From Spartinivicinus marinus (GTDB lineage: Bacteria; Pseudomonadota; Gammaproteobacteria; Pseudomonadales; Zooshikellaceae), in NCBI RefSeq assembly GCF_026309355.1, contig NZ_JAPJZK010000001.1, positions 6,158,501-6,222,500 on the forward strand: a DNA stretch of 64,000 bases. The letters run 5' to 3'. A program made the position numbers and the translations under genes. Below, piece by piece: positions 44,130 to 53,179 of the stretch. Under the pieces are notes generated by a model, which had not been told where the DNA came from, made no database searches, and saw only the letters and a program-made list of their open reading frames with translations. Positions within the stretch are counted from its first letter, which is position 1, and each line of letters begins with the position of its first letter.

Positions 44130-45362
44130 ATTATTAAATAGAGAAAGGTTACTAATGGTCGTAAAACTCTGCTGAGCTGCTTGCAATAAGAAATTCTGGA
44201 GCGATAACCGACTAATGGCTTCAGCTTGGTCAACATACAAAATTTCTGCCAAAAACTCCTCGCTGACTATATTAAATTCTTCATTTTGCGCCCGTGTACT
44301 ATCGATAATATTCAATCGCCCTCCTACCTGGCTTTGTACTTCAAGTAAACTAGCAATCGCATTATCCATATTAACCAGTGTATCATCCAATAGCTTTTGT
44401 AAAGTTACCCTACCTGGTCCGTCGTTTTGTGCGTTATTTAAGCCATCTTGCAAACGTTTTACGGTTGTTAACACATCTTGCTTATCACTGGTATTTACAA
44501 AAAATGTATCGCCTTGATTAGGGGTGCCCTCAATTACGACAGCCATACCATTAAAGGATATTGACTCCCCTCCTTGAAACGGTATATTGCTGGCTAACGT
44601 GACCCCTCCTTCCTTAGTGGTAACAGTATAGTTAGCACCATTTGGTACAACAGCCGTTTCTGGATTAAACGTAATCAGTAAATCATCAGGATAAAAGGCA
44701 TCTAGTGCATCTTGATCGACCACCTGTCCTACTGTAATTTTCGCTGGTGGATCAGATGTATTATTAGGATTAGCTGAGGTTAAAAACGTTTTTTGGTTAC
44801 TTGCCACATCCACAAATAAATCTTTACCGCTGTCATTAATCGCTACCGTGGCACTGGCAGCAATTTGTAGAAAGCGTTGGCCTTCATCACCTAAATAATC
44901 AAATCCACCACCGACTTTCTCAATAAAAGGCGGTTGACTGGCCTGAAACCCAGCAAAGATAAATATCCCATCTGCATTTTTACGATTAAATAAGTCTTGT
45001 AGTTGATTCAGTCTAACTTCTATTTCATCTGCAATAGCAGCCTTATCTGTCACACTTAAACTGCCATTACCCGCTCGAACGGTAAGCTCTCTAACCCGCT
45101 GATAAGCACTTTTAATCCCTTGCAGTGCAGCTTCTTCAATTTTCAAACTATTCTCTGCTGCATCTAAATTACGCCGATATTGTGCTGCAATTGCCTGCTC
45201 TTGTTGAATCGCAACAATTTTTGTTGAAGCCACCGGATCATCACCAGGGGTTACCACCCGTCGTCCTGTAGCAACCTGTTGCTGAGTGTTTAATAACTCA
45301 GCACTATTTTTTTGTATTTGATTAATGCCTAATCTAAATATATCAACTGTTGAAATTCGCAT
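44124..45362 (-). CDS. flgL: Hook-filament junction protein FlgL (HAP3)
   Basis: FlgL joins the hook zone to the filament. It starts MRISTVDIFRLGINQIQKNS with GRRVVTPGDDPVAS, and ends in flagellin-like helices ISRLSLQNFLLQAAQQSFTT with LSLFNNL. At 412 residues it is similar to Pseudomonas FlgL. It follows flgK by 11 bases and ends the flg gene run, its last bases overlapping the convergent methyltransferase gene. Confidence 0.94.
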   Translation of the reverse strand: MRISTVDIFRLGINQIQKNSAELLNTQQQVATGRRVVTPGDDPVASTKIVAIQQEQAIAAQYRRNLDAAENSLKIEEAALQGIKSAYQRVRELTVRAGNGSLSVTDKAAIADEIEVRLNQLQDLFNRKNADGIFIFAGFQASQPPFIEKVGGGFDYLGDEGQRFLQIAASATVAINDSGKDLFVDVASNQKTFLTSANPNNTSDPPAKITVGQVVDQDALDAFYPDDLLITFNPETAVVPNGANYTVTTKEGGVTLASNIPFQGGESISFNGMAVVIEGTPNQGDTFFVNTSDKQDVLTTVKRLQDGLNNAQNDGPGRVTLQKLLDDTLVNMDNAIASLLEVQSQVGGRLNIIDSTRAQNEEFNIVSEEFLAEILYVDQAEAISRLSLQNFLLQAAQQSFTTISNLSLFNNL

Positions 45363-45373
45363 AATGAGCTTCT

Positions 45374-48151
45374 CTATACACTGTTTAACAGGGTATCAAA
45401 TAATTCCCTGGCCACATTCACCAATTGAGCAGAAGCATTATAGGCCTGTTGAAACCGAATTAAGTTAGAGGCCTCTTCATCTAAATTGACCCCTGATTCT
45501 GACTGTCTAACCCCTTCCGTTTGTGCTAATAAGGTTTCACTTGCCGCCTTATCGATATCTGCTTGACTCGCATTAACCCCAACAAACTCTATAAATTGCG
45601 CATAACCTTCAGCATAACTGGTGGTGCCATTAAATAAGGTTTTATCCGTACTTAAATTGGCTAGCTTAAATCCATTGCGATTATCAGACGTGCCATTACT
45701 ATTAAAATCGATAGTAAAGGTGTCATTGGGTTGCGGCCTACCTTGAACTGTAACCTGGTAGCCCTTAAAAGACTTTTGCGCAAAATTGAACGAAGCGGTA
45801 TCACCAAATAAGTTACTCACAACGGGTGTTGTACGCATAGTAACGCCATCCGCCATAGTGACATCGATACTACCACCAATGGTCGTGACATGCTGATTAC
45901 CTGCACCCGCCACAGCACCATCTAACGTTTGGCTAGAAAATGAACCACCCGCTTCACCATTGGTGACTTCAACACTGCCCGCCCCGATAGATGTTCGTAA
46001 TCCTACATCCAAGTCTACGCCAGTTGTTGCAAATATTTTTAATGTGGGGATCGGTGGTGGCCCTCCTGATTCAGAAACTACTGCTCGAATCCCCTGATTG
46101 GTTAAATTACCATTATTATTTACTCTATCAGCCAAAAACTGAATATATGGTTGATTCAATAATGGGTTGGTATCAGGTGTTGGTACAGGCCCTAAGGCAG
46201 GATTGGTCAAATCTTCCCCGTTCAGAAAAAACTCCATTGCACTGCCAGCAGCTCCTGTAATACTCCTTAACTCCACCTGATTAAAAGCATTGGCAGTCAC
46301 TCCATCCACTTGAGTCAGTTGATTAGCAATTTCCTGAGCTGAAGCATTGAGCACCGTAGTTACATTGGTTGTAGTAATTACTCCAGTGGTAGGGTCTCGC
46401 TTAAAAATATCAATGTTTTGAACTGGATAATTATTAACAGGATTAGGTGCCACTGGATTAATCACTGGAGCCGTTACAAAACCGACACTTCCCGTACCCC
46501 GTTGCTGAGTGCTTCCTATCGTTTCATTCACATCAGTAGTAAAGACATTTTTTTGCGTCCCAGGTACAAAAACCTGATTGCGAATAGGCGGCACTAGTTG
46601 TTTAGGATTAGCAGGATCAGAGTTATCCAACACATCATAAGTTGTTAAACTAGTGAACTTAATAATAATAGGTGGTGACAGTTGGCCTGATGTAGCAAAA
46701 GCCGGTAATAAAGCCCCCGATACCTGATCATACACCTGAAAAACATCTCCTTGAGAAATTGATCCTGTTCCTTGATTCGTGGTTGAGCTGAGGGTCCGAA
46801 TTGCTGCGGCAAACGCTAATTCTCTTGGGTCACCCATCACAGCAGTAAAATCCCGAGAGGCTCGTCGGGTAGGCTGTAAAAAGAACGTATCTCCCCCTTG
46901 AAAAGAACCACTTTCTAAGGTTAACTCTAAACCGTCAAACTCTAGTGTTTCTGGAAATGAGCCACTAATAGAGCCCTGCTTAACAATAACGCCATCACTA
47001 TTTCGGGTAATTGAGTAGGTAAAGTTATCGGGGCCTGGAAAGTTAAACGTGTAATCACTTGCCTGTATTTGTTGTACATCTTTAATCACTAGTGACAATA
47101 CCCGATCGACGGGCAATGCATTTTGAATATCACCAAATACCCGATCTAGTGTAGTCTGCCTATCATTAACATCATTAAAAATTCGCTCACCAAAACTACC
47201 AGTTAAATCTAACCCCATCCGTTGCTGATCATTAACCGTTTTTGCCAACCCAACAGCGACTAAACCTAAATTGGTAAAAGACGGATCTAAAATCTTATCA
47301 CGATAAGTGATTAAGCCACCTAAGGTACCCCCGGTTAAATCCTGATTTAATGGCTGACTAGTACCCTTTACTACCACATTTAAGCCTTCATTATTCGCTC
47401 CACCCGATTGAGTAATTAATTCAGCACTACTGCTACCTAATACAAGCGCCTGACCTTTACCAATAAATACATTAATCGTGTTATCATCCTGACGAACGAC
47501 CTGAACCCCCACAATTTCAGATAATTCTCTAAGCAACTCGTCACGCTTATCAAGCAAGTCATTTGGTTGACCAGCCGTGCTGCTCCCAGCTACACTGGAA
47601 ATCTGTAAGTTTAATTCAGCAATACCTGCCGCTAAAGAACTCACCTGTCCTATTAATGCCTCAATTTCAGTATTCAATGCTTGGTTTTGCTCTTCAAAAG
47701 TTGCAAATAAAGTATTAAAACGAGTAGCTAAACCTTCTGCTTCAGTTAGCACCAGTTGGCGAGCAGGTATAGATGTTGGGTTTTCAGAAGCCGCTTGCAT
47801 GGCATTGAAAAATTTATCCAGCCCCACACTTAACCCTGTGGTTTCATCAGCTAACACAGAGTCCAATTGCCGTATATTCTGATCAAACGCATTTAGCTGG
47901 AAAAAACTGGCGGTATCCAAACGTAATTGATTGGTGACAAATTCATTAGCAATTCGCCTTATATCAGTAATTTGTACCCCTCTGCCAGAGAAAACGCCAC
48001 CAATGAACTGCTCTCGCTGGGTATTAAAAATGGTGTCCTGGCGAGAGAAGCCTGGGGTATGTGCATTAGCAACATTATGGCCAGTGGTGGCTAATGCCCG
48101 TTGATAAGCTTGTAAGGCAGTGGTACCGATTTGCAGTATATTACCTGCCAT
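45374..48151 (-). CDS. flgK: Hook-filament junction protein FlgK (HAP1), very long
   Basis: FlgK is the first junction protein on the hook. N-terminus ILQIGTTALQAYQRALATTG then HNVANAHTPGFSRQ, and C-terminus VNLDEEASNLIRFQQAYNAS then AQLVNVARELFDTLLNSV are diagnostic. At 925 residues it is far longer than the 550-680 of common homologues; the extra mass lies in residues about 330-800, outside the D0/D1 core. The leader contains TCATTCGCGAAGAGTATA, the 3' word of the structured leader element, just before the AGGAG ribosome binding site. Confidence 0.95.
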   Translation of the reverse strand: MAGNILQIGTTALQAYQRALATTGHNVANAHTPGFSRQDTIFNTQREQFIGGVFSGRGVQITDIRRIANEFVTNQLRLDTASFFQLNAFDQNIRQLDSVLADETTGLSVGLDKFFNAMQAASENPTSIPARQLVLTEAEGLATRFNTLFATFEEQNQALNTEIEALIGQVSSLAAGIAELNLQISSVAGSSTAGQPNDLLDKRDELLRELSEIVGVQVVRQDDNTINVFIGKGQALVLGSSSAELITQSGGANNEGLNVVVKGTSQPLNQDLTGGTLGGLITYRDKILDPSFTNLGLVAVGLAKTVNDQQRMGLDLTGSFGERIFNDVNDRQTTLDRVFGDIQNALPVDRVLSLVIKDVQQIQASDYTFNFPGPDNFTYSITRNSDGVIVKQGSISGSFPETLEFDGLELTLESGSFQGGDTFFLQPTRRASRDFTAVMGDPRELAFAAAIRTLSSTTNQGTGSISQGDVFQVYDQVSGALLPAFATSGQLSPPIIIKFTSLTTYDVLDNSDPANPKQLVPPIRNQVFVPGTQKNVFTTDVNETIGSTQQRGTGSVGFVTAPVINPVAPNPVNNYPVQNIDIFKRDPTTGVITTTNVTTVLNASAQEIANQLTQVDGVTANAFNQVELRSITGAAGSAMEFFLNGEDLTNPALGPVPTPDTNPLLNQPYIQFLADRVNNNGNLTNQGIRAVVSESGGPPPIPTLKIFATTGVDLDVGLRTSIGAGSVEVTNGEAGGSFSSQTLDGAVAGAGNQHVTTIGGSIDVTMADGVTMRTTPVVSNLFGDTASFNFAQKSFKGYQVTVQGRPQPNDTFTIDFNSNGTSDNRNGFKLANLSTDKTLFNGTTSYAEGYAQFIEFVGVNASQADIDKAASETLLAQTEGVRQSESGVNLDEEASNLIRFQQAYNASAQLVNVARELFDTLLNSV

Positions 48152-48166
48152 GGTAAAACTCCTAAA

Positions 48167-48184
48167 TATACTCTTCGCGAATGA
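48167..48184 (-). repeat. 3' word of the leader element before flgK
   Basis: The minus strand reads TCATTCGCGAAGAGTATA, identical to the 3' tail of the 33305-33435 element. Just upstream a small GACT/AGTC hairpin replaces the large folded part. It ends about 15 bases before the flgK ATG. Confidence 0.45.
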
Positions 48185-48226
48185 CTTTTCAATCAGTCTC
48201 TGGCAGGTAGTTTAATAATTGTAATA

Positions 48227-49309
48227 TTATAATTTATCTATAGTTGATCTAAATAACGGCCCATTCGCTATTTTCAAAATCTTTTTCGCATAATTAGGGT
48301 CCGTTGCATAACCTGCCTGCTGTAATGCTTTCAAGAATTGTTCCGGGTTATCACGTTTGGTCAATGCTGTTTGATAACGCGGATTTACTTGCAAAAAATC
48401 CATATAATCATTAATACTGGCGGCAATCGAGTCATAGGAACGGAAAGCCGCTTTTTCTTTGATGGCAACCCCTTGCCGGTATTCAGTAGTATTGACATGA
48501 GTTTTATCTCCCTGCCAGCGTCGATCAGCTTTAATACCAAATAAGTTATAGCTGGAGTTACCATCGTTATGTTTAATAATGTGTTTTCCCCAACCGGTTT
48601 CTAATGCCGCTTGAGCAACTAACACCGCCGGGTTAAAACCGAAAGCACTGGTGAGCTTTTTAGCAATCGGATAAACATGCTTTATAAATGCGTCGGGCCG
48701 ACTAAATTTATTAGGATCTATCGCTGTAGTACCTGCCAACTGACTTAATATATTTGTCAGTTTGGTTGTGATCGGTTGATGATGCTTATCCGCTAAACGT
48801 TTTTCCTCTTCAACTATTACAGCATTATAAAGAGGCGGATGTTTTAGTTGAGCCAGATTATCCTTGCGTTGATTATCATTTAGCTTATCTTCTTGTCCAG
48901 ACGGGGCTTTCATCGCTTGAACATAACTTAACGTATAAGATAGCTGCCGTTGTTTAGCCGCTTGATCAAACGGCATTGGTGTCGCTTGAGGTTGACTGGC
49001 AGCTACTTGTGGTGCCATCTGTTTGATCAACATATCTGCCAACCCAATACCTTTTCCTTTAGATAACTCCACCGATAACTGGCTATCAAGCATTTCCTCA
49101 AAAAATTGCGTTTCATTACTATTGAAATAATTGCCTTCCTTAAACACTTGATTAGCAGCTCGCATGCTTTTTAACAGCATATGAGTAAATAACGATTCAA
49201 ACTCTTTGGCAACTTTTTCTAACGCTTGGGTCGGATTTTTTTTCTCAAGCCCTTTTAAGTTTTGTAAACTATTTAATTGGGTGTACATGCTTGCAGGCTG
49301 ATGCTCCAT
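48227..49309 (-). CDS. flgJ: Rod cap and peptidoglycan hydrolase FlgJ
   Basis: FlgJ caps the growing rod and opens the cell wall for it. The N-terminal rod-cap domain (residues 20-110, KVAKEFESLFTHMLLKSMRA, SKGKGIGLADMLIKQM) precedes a linker and a C-terminal glucosaminidase domain (about 205-355) with PAVLVAQAALETGWGKH holding the catalytic Glu and YNLFGIKADRRWQG. At 360 residues it is the two-domain form. It lies between flgI (62-base gap) and flgK. Confidence 0.95.
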   Translation of the reverse strand: MEHQPASMYTQLNSLQNLKGLEKKNPTQALEKVAKEFESLFTHMLLKSMRAANQVFKEGNYFNSNETQFFEEMLDSQLSVELSKGKGIGLADMLIKQMAPQVAASQPQATPMPFDQAAKQRQLSYTLSYVQAMKAPSGQEDKLNDNQRKDNLAQLKHPPLYNAVIVEEEKRLADKHHQPITTKLTNILSQLAGTTAIDPNKFSRPDAFIKHVYPIAKKLTSAFGFNPAVLVAQAALETGWGKHIIKHNDGNSSYNLFGIKADRRWQGDKTHVNTTEYRQGVAIKEKAAFRSYDSIAASINDYMDFLQVNPRYQTALTKRDNPEQFLKALQQAGYATDPNYAKKILKIANGPLFRSTIDKL

Positions 49310-49370
49310 CGCCTAATCCTCCCAAAGTTACACTTACATTCATTGATTCAAATGAGAATAGTTTTTATCA

Positions 49371-50504
49371 TTAAATGACAACCAAATCTGCCCTTAGTGC
49401 TCCTACCTCTTTCAGTGCCTCTAATATTGCCATTAAATCACCTGGAGCCGCCCCAACCTGATTTACTGCTCGAACAATTTCATTTAAAGTAACACCAGGT
49501 TTAAATAAAAACATTTTATTACTTTCCTGCTCAACACCTAAATTCGACTGTGGTACCACCACAGTGTCTCCTTCTCCCAGTTCGTTGGGCTGACTGACAG
49601 CTGCATCTTCACTAATTGTGACAACTAAATTTCCGTGGGTGACTGCCGCGGGTGACACCCTGACATGTTTACCGATAACAATCGTACCTGTACGGGAATT
49701 AATGACCACTTTTGCTGGTGCCTCACCAGGGTCAATTTCTAAATTTTCCAGCACTGACATATAAGTCACTCGCTGGGAAGGATCGAGTGGTGCAGTAACT
49801 TCGATAGAACCACCATCAATGGCTTTAGCGATGTTTGGTCCAAGCAATTGGTTTATTTGATCACTGACTCTTTTGGCTGAGGTAAAATCATAACGGTTTA
49901 AGTTGAGTATAATTTTATTATGACGATTAAATCCGCTAGGAACTGCCCGCTCAACAGTTGCACCATTTGGTATACGGCCTACACTGGGCACATTAATGGT
50001 TATTTTAGAGCCATCAGCCCCTTCAACGCCTAATCCACCAACAACTAAATTACCTTGTGCAATCGCATACACTCGCCCATCAGCACCTTTTAATGGCGTT
50101 AATAATAAACTACCTCCACGTAAACTTTTGGCATTACCAATAGAGGAAACCGTTATGTCGATTTTTTGTCCTGGCTTGGCAAATGGGGGTAAATCAGTAT
50201 GAATCGCAACCGCTGCTACATTTTTTAATTGAGGATTGATCCCAGGAGGTAAATTAATACCAAATTCCCGTAACATACTCATAAATGATTGTGAGGTAAA
50301 TTGAGTTTGACTGGTTTTATCACCAGTACCATCTAAACCAACTACAAGTCCATAACCAACCAGCTGGTTGGACCTGACCCCAGCAATACTAGCCAAGTCT
50401 TTTAGCCGTTCGGCAGTGGCACTTAATGATCCAATCACGAATAACCAACCTACTAACAATTTAGTGATTTTATTCGTTACATTAATTGCTACTTGTCTAT
50501 TCAC
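49371..50504 (-). CDS. flgI: Flagellar P-ring protein FlgI
   Basis: FlgI forms the periplasmic P ring. After a signal peptide ([20 protein letters not shown]) comes [20 protein letters not shown] and [20 protein letters not shown], with end [20 protein letters not shown]. The GTG at 50504 gives a normal signal peptide; the frame is open to an ATG at 50570 that would add 22 unusual residues with Phe and Cys. RBS GGGAA lies 11-14 bases before the GTG, so the start is uncertain. The P-ring chaperone flgA is not in the window. Confidence 0.95.
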   Translation of the reverse strand: MNRQVAINVTNKITKLLVGWLFVIGSLSATAERLKDLASIAGVRSNQLVGYGLVVGLDGTGDKTSQTQFTSQSFMSMLREFGINLPPGINPQLKNVAAVAIHTDLPPFAKPGQKIDITVSSIGNAKSLRGGSLLLTPLKGADGRVYAIAQGNLVVGGLGVEGADGSKITINVPSVGRIPNGATVERAVPSGFNRHNKIILNLNRYDFTSAKRVSDQINQLLGPNIAKAIDGGSIEVTAPLDPSQRVTYMSVLENLEIDPGEAPAKVVINSRTGTIVIGKHVRVSPAAVTHGNLVVTISEDAAVSQPNELGEGDTVVVPQSNLGVEQESNKMFLFKPGVTLNEIVRAVNQVGAAPGDLMAILEALKEVGALRADLVVI

Positions 50505-50589
50505 AGCACATTTTTCCCATAAACTAAAGATAAAAAATTTACAATTACCTATCCTATTATTCCATATCAAATAAAAGCTATTTCCTACA

Positions 50590-50620
50590 CTCCCTCACCC
50601 CATCCCTATCCCAAAGGGAG
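50590..50620. repeat. Palindromic intergenic unit between flgH and flgI
   Basis: CTCCCT and AGGGAG flank a C-rich centre (CACCCCATCCCTATCCC), resembling the common CCCTCACCC/AGGGAGAGGG intergenic repeat of gammaproteobacteria. It lies in the 184-base gap inside the flg operon. Confidence 0.5.
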
Positions 50621-50688
50621 AGAGAGCTACAGCAACTTTACGAAAGACTCCAAAAGCTTTGTTATCCACCTAAGAATAAGCATGTTGG

Positions 50689-51384
50689 TTAAAATGGAAA
50701 AAATGCACTTAAAATTAACCGGGTAATCCAGCCAGCGGTATTAGAATCGGCTAATTCACCCCGTCCACTGTAAGTAATCCGTGCATCAGCAACTTTTTGT
50801 GAAGACACCACATTGTCTGGGCCGATGTCATCTGGCCTGACCATCCCGGTAATCCGAATATATTCGTCACCACGGTTTAACGTCAGCCATTTTTCTCCTC
50901 GCACTTTTAATAAACCGTTAGGTAATACTTCTGAAACTGTTACTGTAATGTTGCCGCTTAAGCTGTTACTTTGCTCTGACTCAGTTTCTGCTTCAAATTC
51001 TCGATCAGCTGATAACGTTGTTGATAGACTTAAATCGTTACCAAATAAACCTTTTGCTGTTTTCCCTAGTACAGTTGGATTCGCTACTGTCGCATCAGTA
51101 TTTTTACTCAGCTCAGTATCTGCTTCTTTTTTTGCACGAGTCGATTCATTTAATTGAATGGTAATTATATCCCCCACCCGATGGGCTTTGCGGTCTTCAT
51201 ATAACGTAATTTCAAAACCAGACTGATAAATAGCACCATTATTTAATTCTGCAGGTTTTGGAGTGGCAGGATAAACTGGGGCATACGCCGGGTCATTAGG
51301 CTCTGCTGGTAACGAAATACAACCGGGTAAAACAGATATTATTGATGCAGCAATAACAATAAATAACAGTTTTCTGGATTTCAT
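50689..51384 (-). CDS. flgH: Flagellar L-ring lipoprotein FlgH
   Basis: FlgH forms the outer-membrane L ring. The lipoprotein signal has ISVLPGCISLP with the lipidated Cys near residue 22. HRVGDIITIQLNESTRAKKE and GNITVTVSEVLPNGLLKVRG, then EYIRITGMVRPDDIGPDNVV and GRGELADSN, are the family motifs. 231 residues is normal. It follows flgG by about 55 bases. Confidence 0.96.
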   Translation of the reverse strand: MKSRKLLFIVIAASIISVLPGCISLPAEPNDPAYAPVYPATPKPAELNNGAIYQSGFEITLYEDRKAHRVGDIITIQLNESTRAKKEADTELSKNTDATVANPTVLGKTAKGLFGNDLSLSTTLSADREFEAETESEQSNSLSGNITVTVSEVLPNGLLKVRGEKWLTLNRGDEYIRITGMVRPDDIGPDNVVSSQKVADARITYSGRGELADSNTAGWITRLILSAFFPF

Positions 51385-51439
51385 TATTACTACTCCCTAA
51401 GCGGCTGTTACAAGTTTTATGGCTACCGCTTAATCCTGA

Positions 51440-52225
51440 TTAAACATTTTGATTAACAAACTGCAGCATTTGATCCGCAGTAGCAATAACTTTTGAGTTC
51501 ATTTCATAAGCTCGTTGGGTGGTAATCATATTGACCATTTCCTCTACCACACTAACATTAGAACTTTCCAGTGTATATTGTTTAAGAAACCCTAAACCAT
51601 CTTGTCCTGGAGTACCCTCAACCGGATCACCACTAGCACCAGTTGCTAAAAATAAATTACTTCCCACTGCCTGTAAGCCACCAGGGTTTACAAAATCTAC
51701 TAGGGTAATTTGCCCCAATTGCTGCGGTTGAACATTACCTGGTGTTTGAATGGTGACCGTACCATCTTCACCCACCGTAAAATTAGTGGCATCTCTAGGT
51801 ACAGTTATACCAGGCTCTAGTGGCAAACCATTACCGTTCACTACATCACCATCTGAATTTAAATGAAACTGTCCATTTCGAGAATAAGCAATGGTGCCAT
51901 CGGGTAATAATATTTGAAAAAAACCACGACCATTAATTGCCACATCAAGCGGCTGTTCCGTCGTTTGAAAACCTGTGGTTGAAAATACTTTTTGAGTGCT
52001 AACCACCCTTACACCAGTGCCTATTTGTAAGCCTGAGGGAATTTGATTATCTTGAGTGGATTGTGCACCAGGTTGCCGCTGGATTTGATAAAATAAATCT
52101 TCAAACTCTGCTCTATCTCTTTTAAAACCTACTGTTGCGACATTCGCTAAATTATTGGCAACCACTGATAGTTGCTTGTCTTGGGCGTGCATGCCGGTTT
52201 TGCTGATCCAAAGAGAAGGGTGCAT
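51440..52225 (-). CDS. flgG: Distal rod protein FlgG
   Basis: FlgG makes the distal rod. The protein starts MHPSLWISKTGMHAQDKQLS, with VVANNLANVATVGFKRDRAE, and ends NVSVVEEMVNMITTQRAYEM and NSKVIATADQMLQFVNQNV, both diagnostic. 261 residues is the usual size. It follows flgF by 35 bases. Confidence 0.96.
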   Translation of the reverse strand: MHPSLWISKTGMHAQDKQLSVVANNLANVATVGFKRDRAEFEDLFYQIQRQPGAQSTQDNQIPSGLQIGTGVRVVSTQKVFSTTGFQTTEQPLDVAINGRGFFQILLPDGTIAYSRNGQFHLNSDGDVVNGNGLPLEPGITVPRDATNFTVGEDGTVTIQTPGNVQPQQLGQITLVDFVNPGGLQAVGSNLFLATGASGDPVEGTPGQDGLGFLKQYTLESSNVSVVEEMVNMITTQRAYEMNSKVIATADQMLQFVNQNV

Positions 52226-52260
52226 AGCTGTGCTCCTAACATCCTATTTCCTAACGTTTA

Positions 52261-53007
52261 CTAACCAATCTGCAATATGCGCGCCATTGCCTCAGCATTT
52301 TCATCCGCACGGCTCATCATTTTTACATGAACTTCATATTGACGAGCTAATGATAATAAATGAATCATTTCCTCTACGGCACTCACATTACTTCCCTCTA
52401 AAAAACCAGCCACTAATCTGACATTAGCATCAGGCAGTACGGCACCTGCGCCTTCTTCTTTTAGTTTAAATAAACCATTTTCATCTTTTTCCAGCTGTTC
52501 TAGAGGAGGATTGACTAATCGAATTCGATCAATTTGTGCTAATTCTTGCGGCCCTTGGCCTCGCGGACGAATACTGATTGTGCCATCAAGACCAATTTCA
52601 ATTTTATCAAACTCTGGAATAACAATAGGCGCCCCATCACCAAGTACCTGCAAATTATTGCCGGTATAAAGCTGTCCATTAGGGCCAATGGATAAATTTC
52701 CTACCCGAGTATAACGTTCTGTACCATCAGGGCCTATTACAGCAATCCAGCCATCACCTTTGATGGCGACATCGAAATCATTACCCGTCTCTTGAAGCCA
52801 ACCAGGGTTATAGTTGGTAGCCGGGTTTTCCGTTAATGCATAAGCCCGGCTGGGGTAAAACTCACCAAATACAGGCATGGACCGGGCTTGTTCAAAATCA
52901 GCCTTAAACCCTGTGGTATTCACATTTGCCAAATTATTGGCTCGAATTGATTGAGCCTGCATATTTTGCACAGCCCCTGTCATGGCTATATATAATGCTT
53001 TATCCAT
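52261..53007 (-). CDS. flgF: Proximal rod protein FlgF
   Basis: A rod subunit. MDKALYIAMTGAVQNMQAQS with RANNLANVNTTGFKADFEQA at the front and GSNVSAVEEMIHLLSLARQY at the end. 248 residues is normal. It is the first gene after the terminator-like hairpin that separates it from flgE, so its transcript may need read-through or a separate start in the 170-base space. Confidence 0.95.
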   Translation of the reverse strand: MDKALYIAMTGAVQNMQAQSIRANNLANVNTTGFKADFEQARSMPVFGEFYPSRAYALTENPATNYNPGWLQETGNDFDVAIKGDGWIAVIGPDGTERYTRVGNLSIGPNGQLYTGNNLQVLGDGAPIVIPEFDKIEIGLDGTISIRPRGQGPQELAQIDRIRLVNPPLEQLEKDENGLFKLKEEGAGAVLPDANVRLVAGFLEGSNVSAVEEMIHLLSLARQYEVHVKMMSRADENAEAMARILQIG

Positions 53008-53050
53008 AAGAATTGATACCCATGGTTAATCAGATCAGGAATATCTTTGC

Positions 53051-53079
53051 AAAAAAAAAACCAGCTTTTACAAAACTGG
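53051..53079 (-). terminator. Intrinsic terminator between flgE and flgF
   Basis: On the minus strand CCAGTTTTGTAAAAGCTGG folds into a hairpin with one bulged base and is followed by ten T's. It lies about 100 bases after the flgE stop, so it should cut down transcription into flgF. Confidence 0.75.
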
Positions 53080-53179
53080 CTCTTTATATCATTGTCATTA
53101 AAAAGTAAGAATTTATACCCTTCACAACTCATTTTTAAATGCAAATTAAATAGCTAAATAATCACAGCGAAGGATATAA

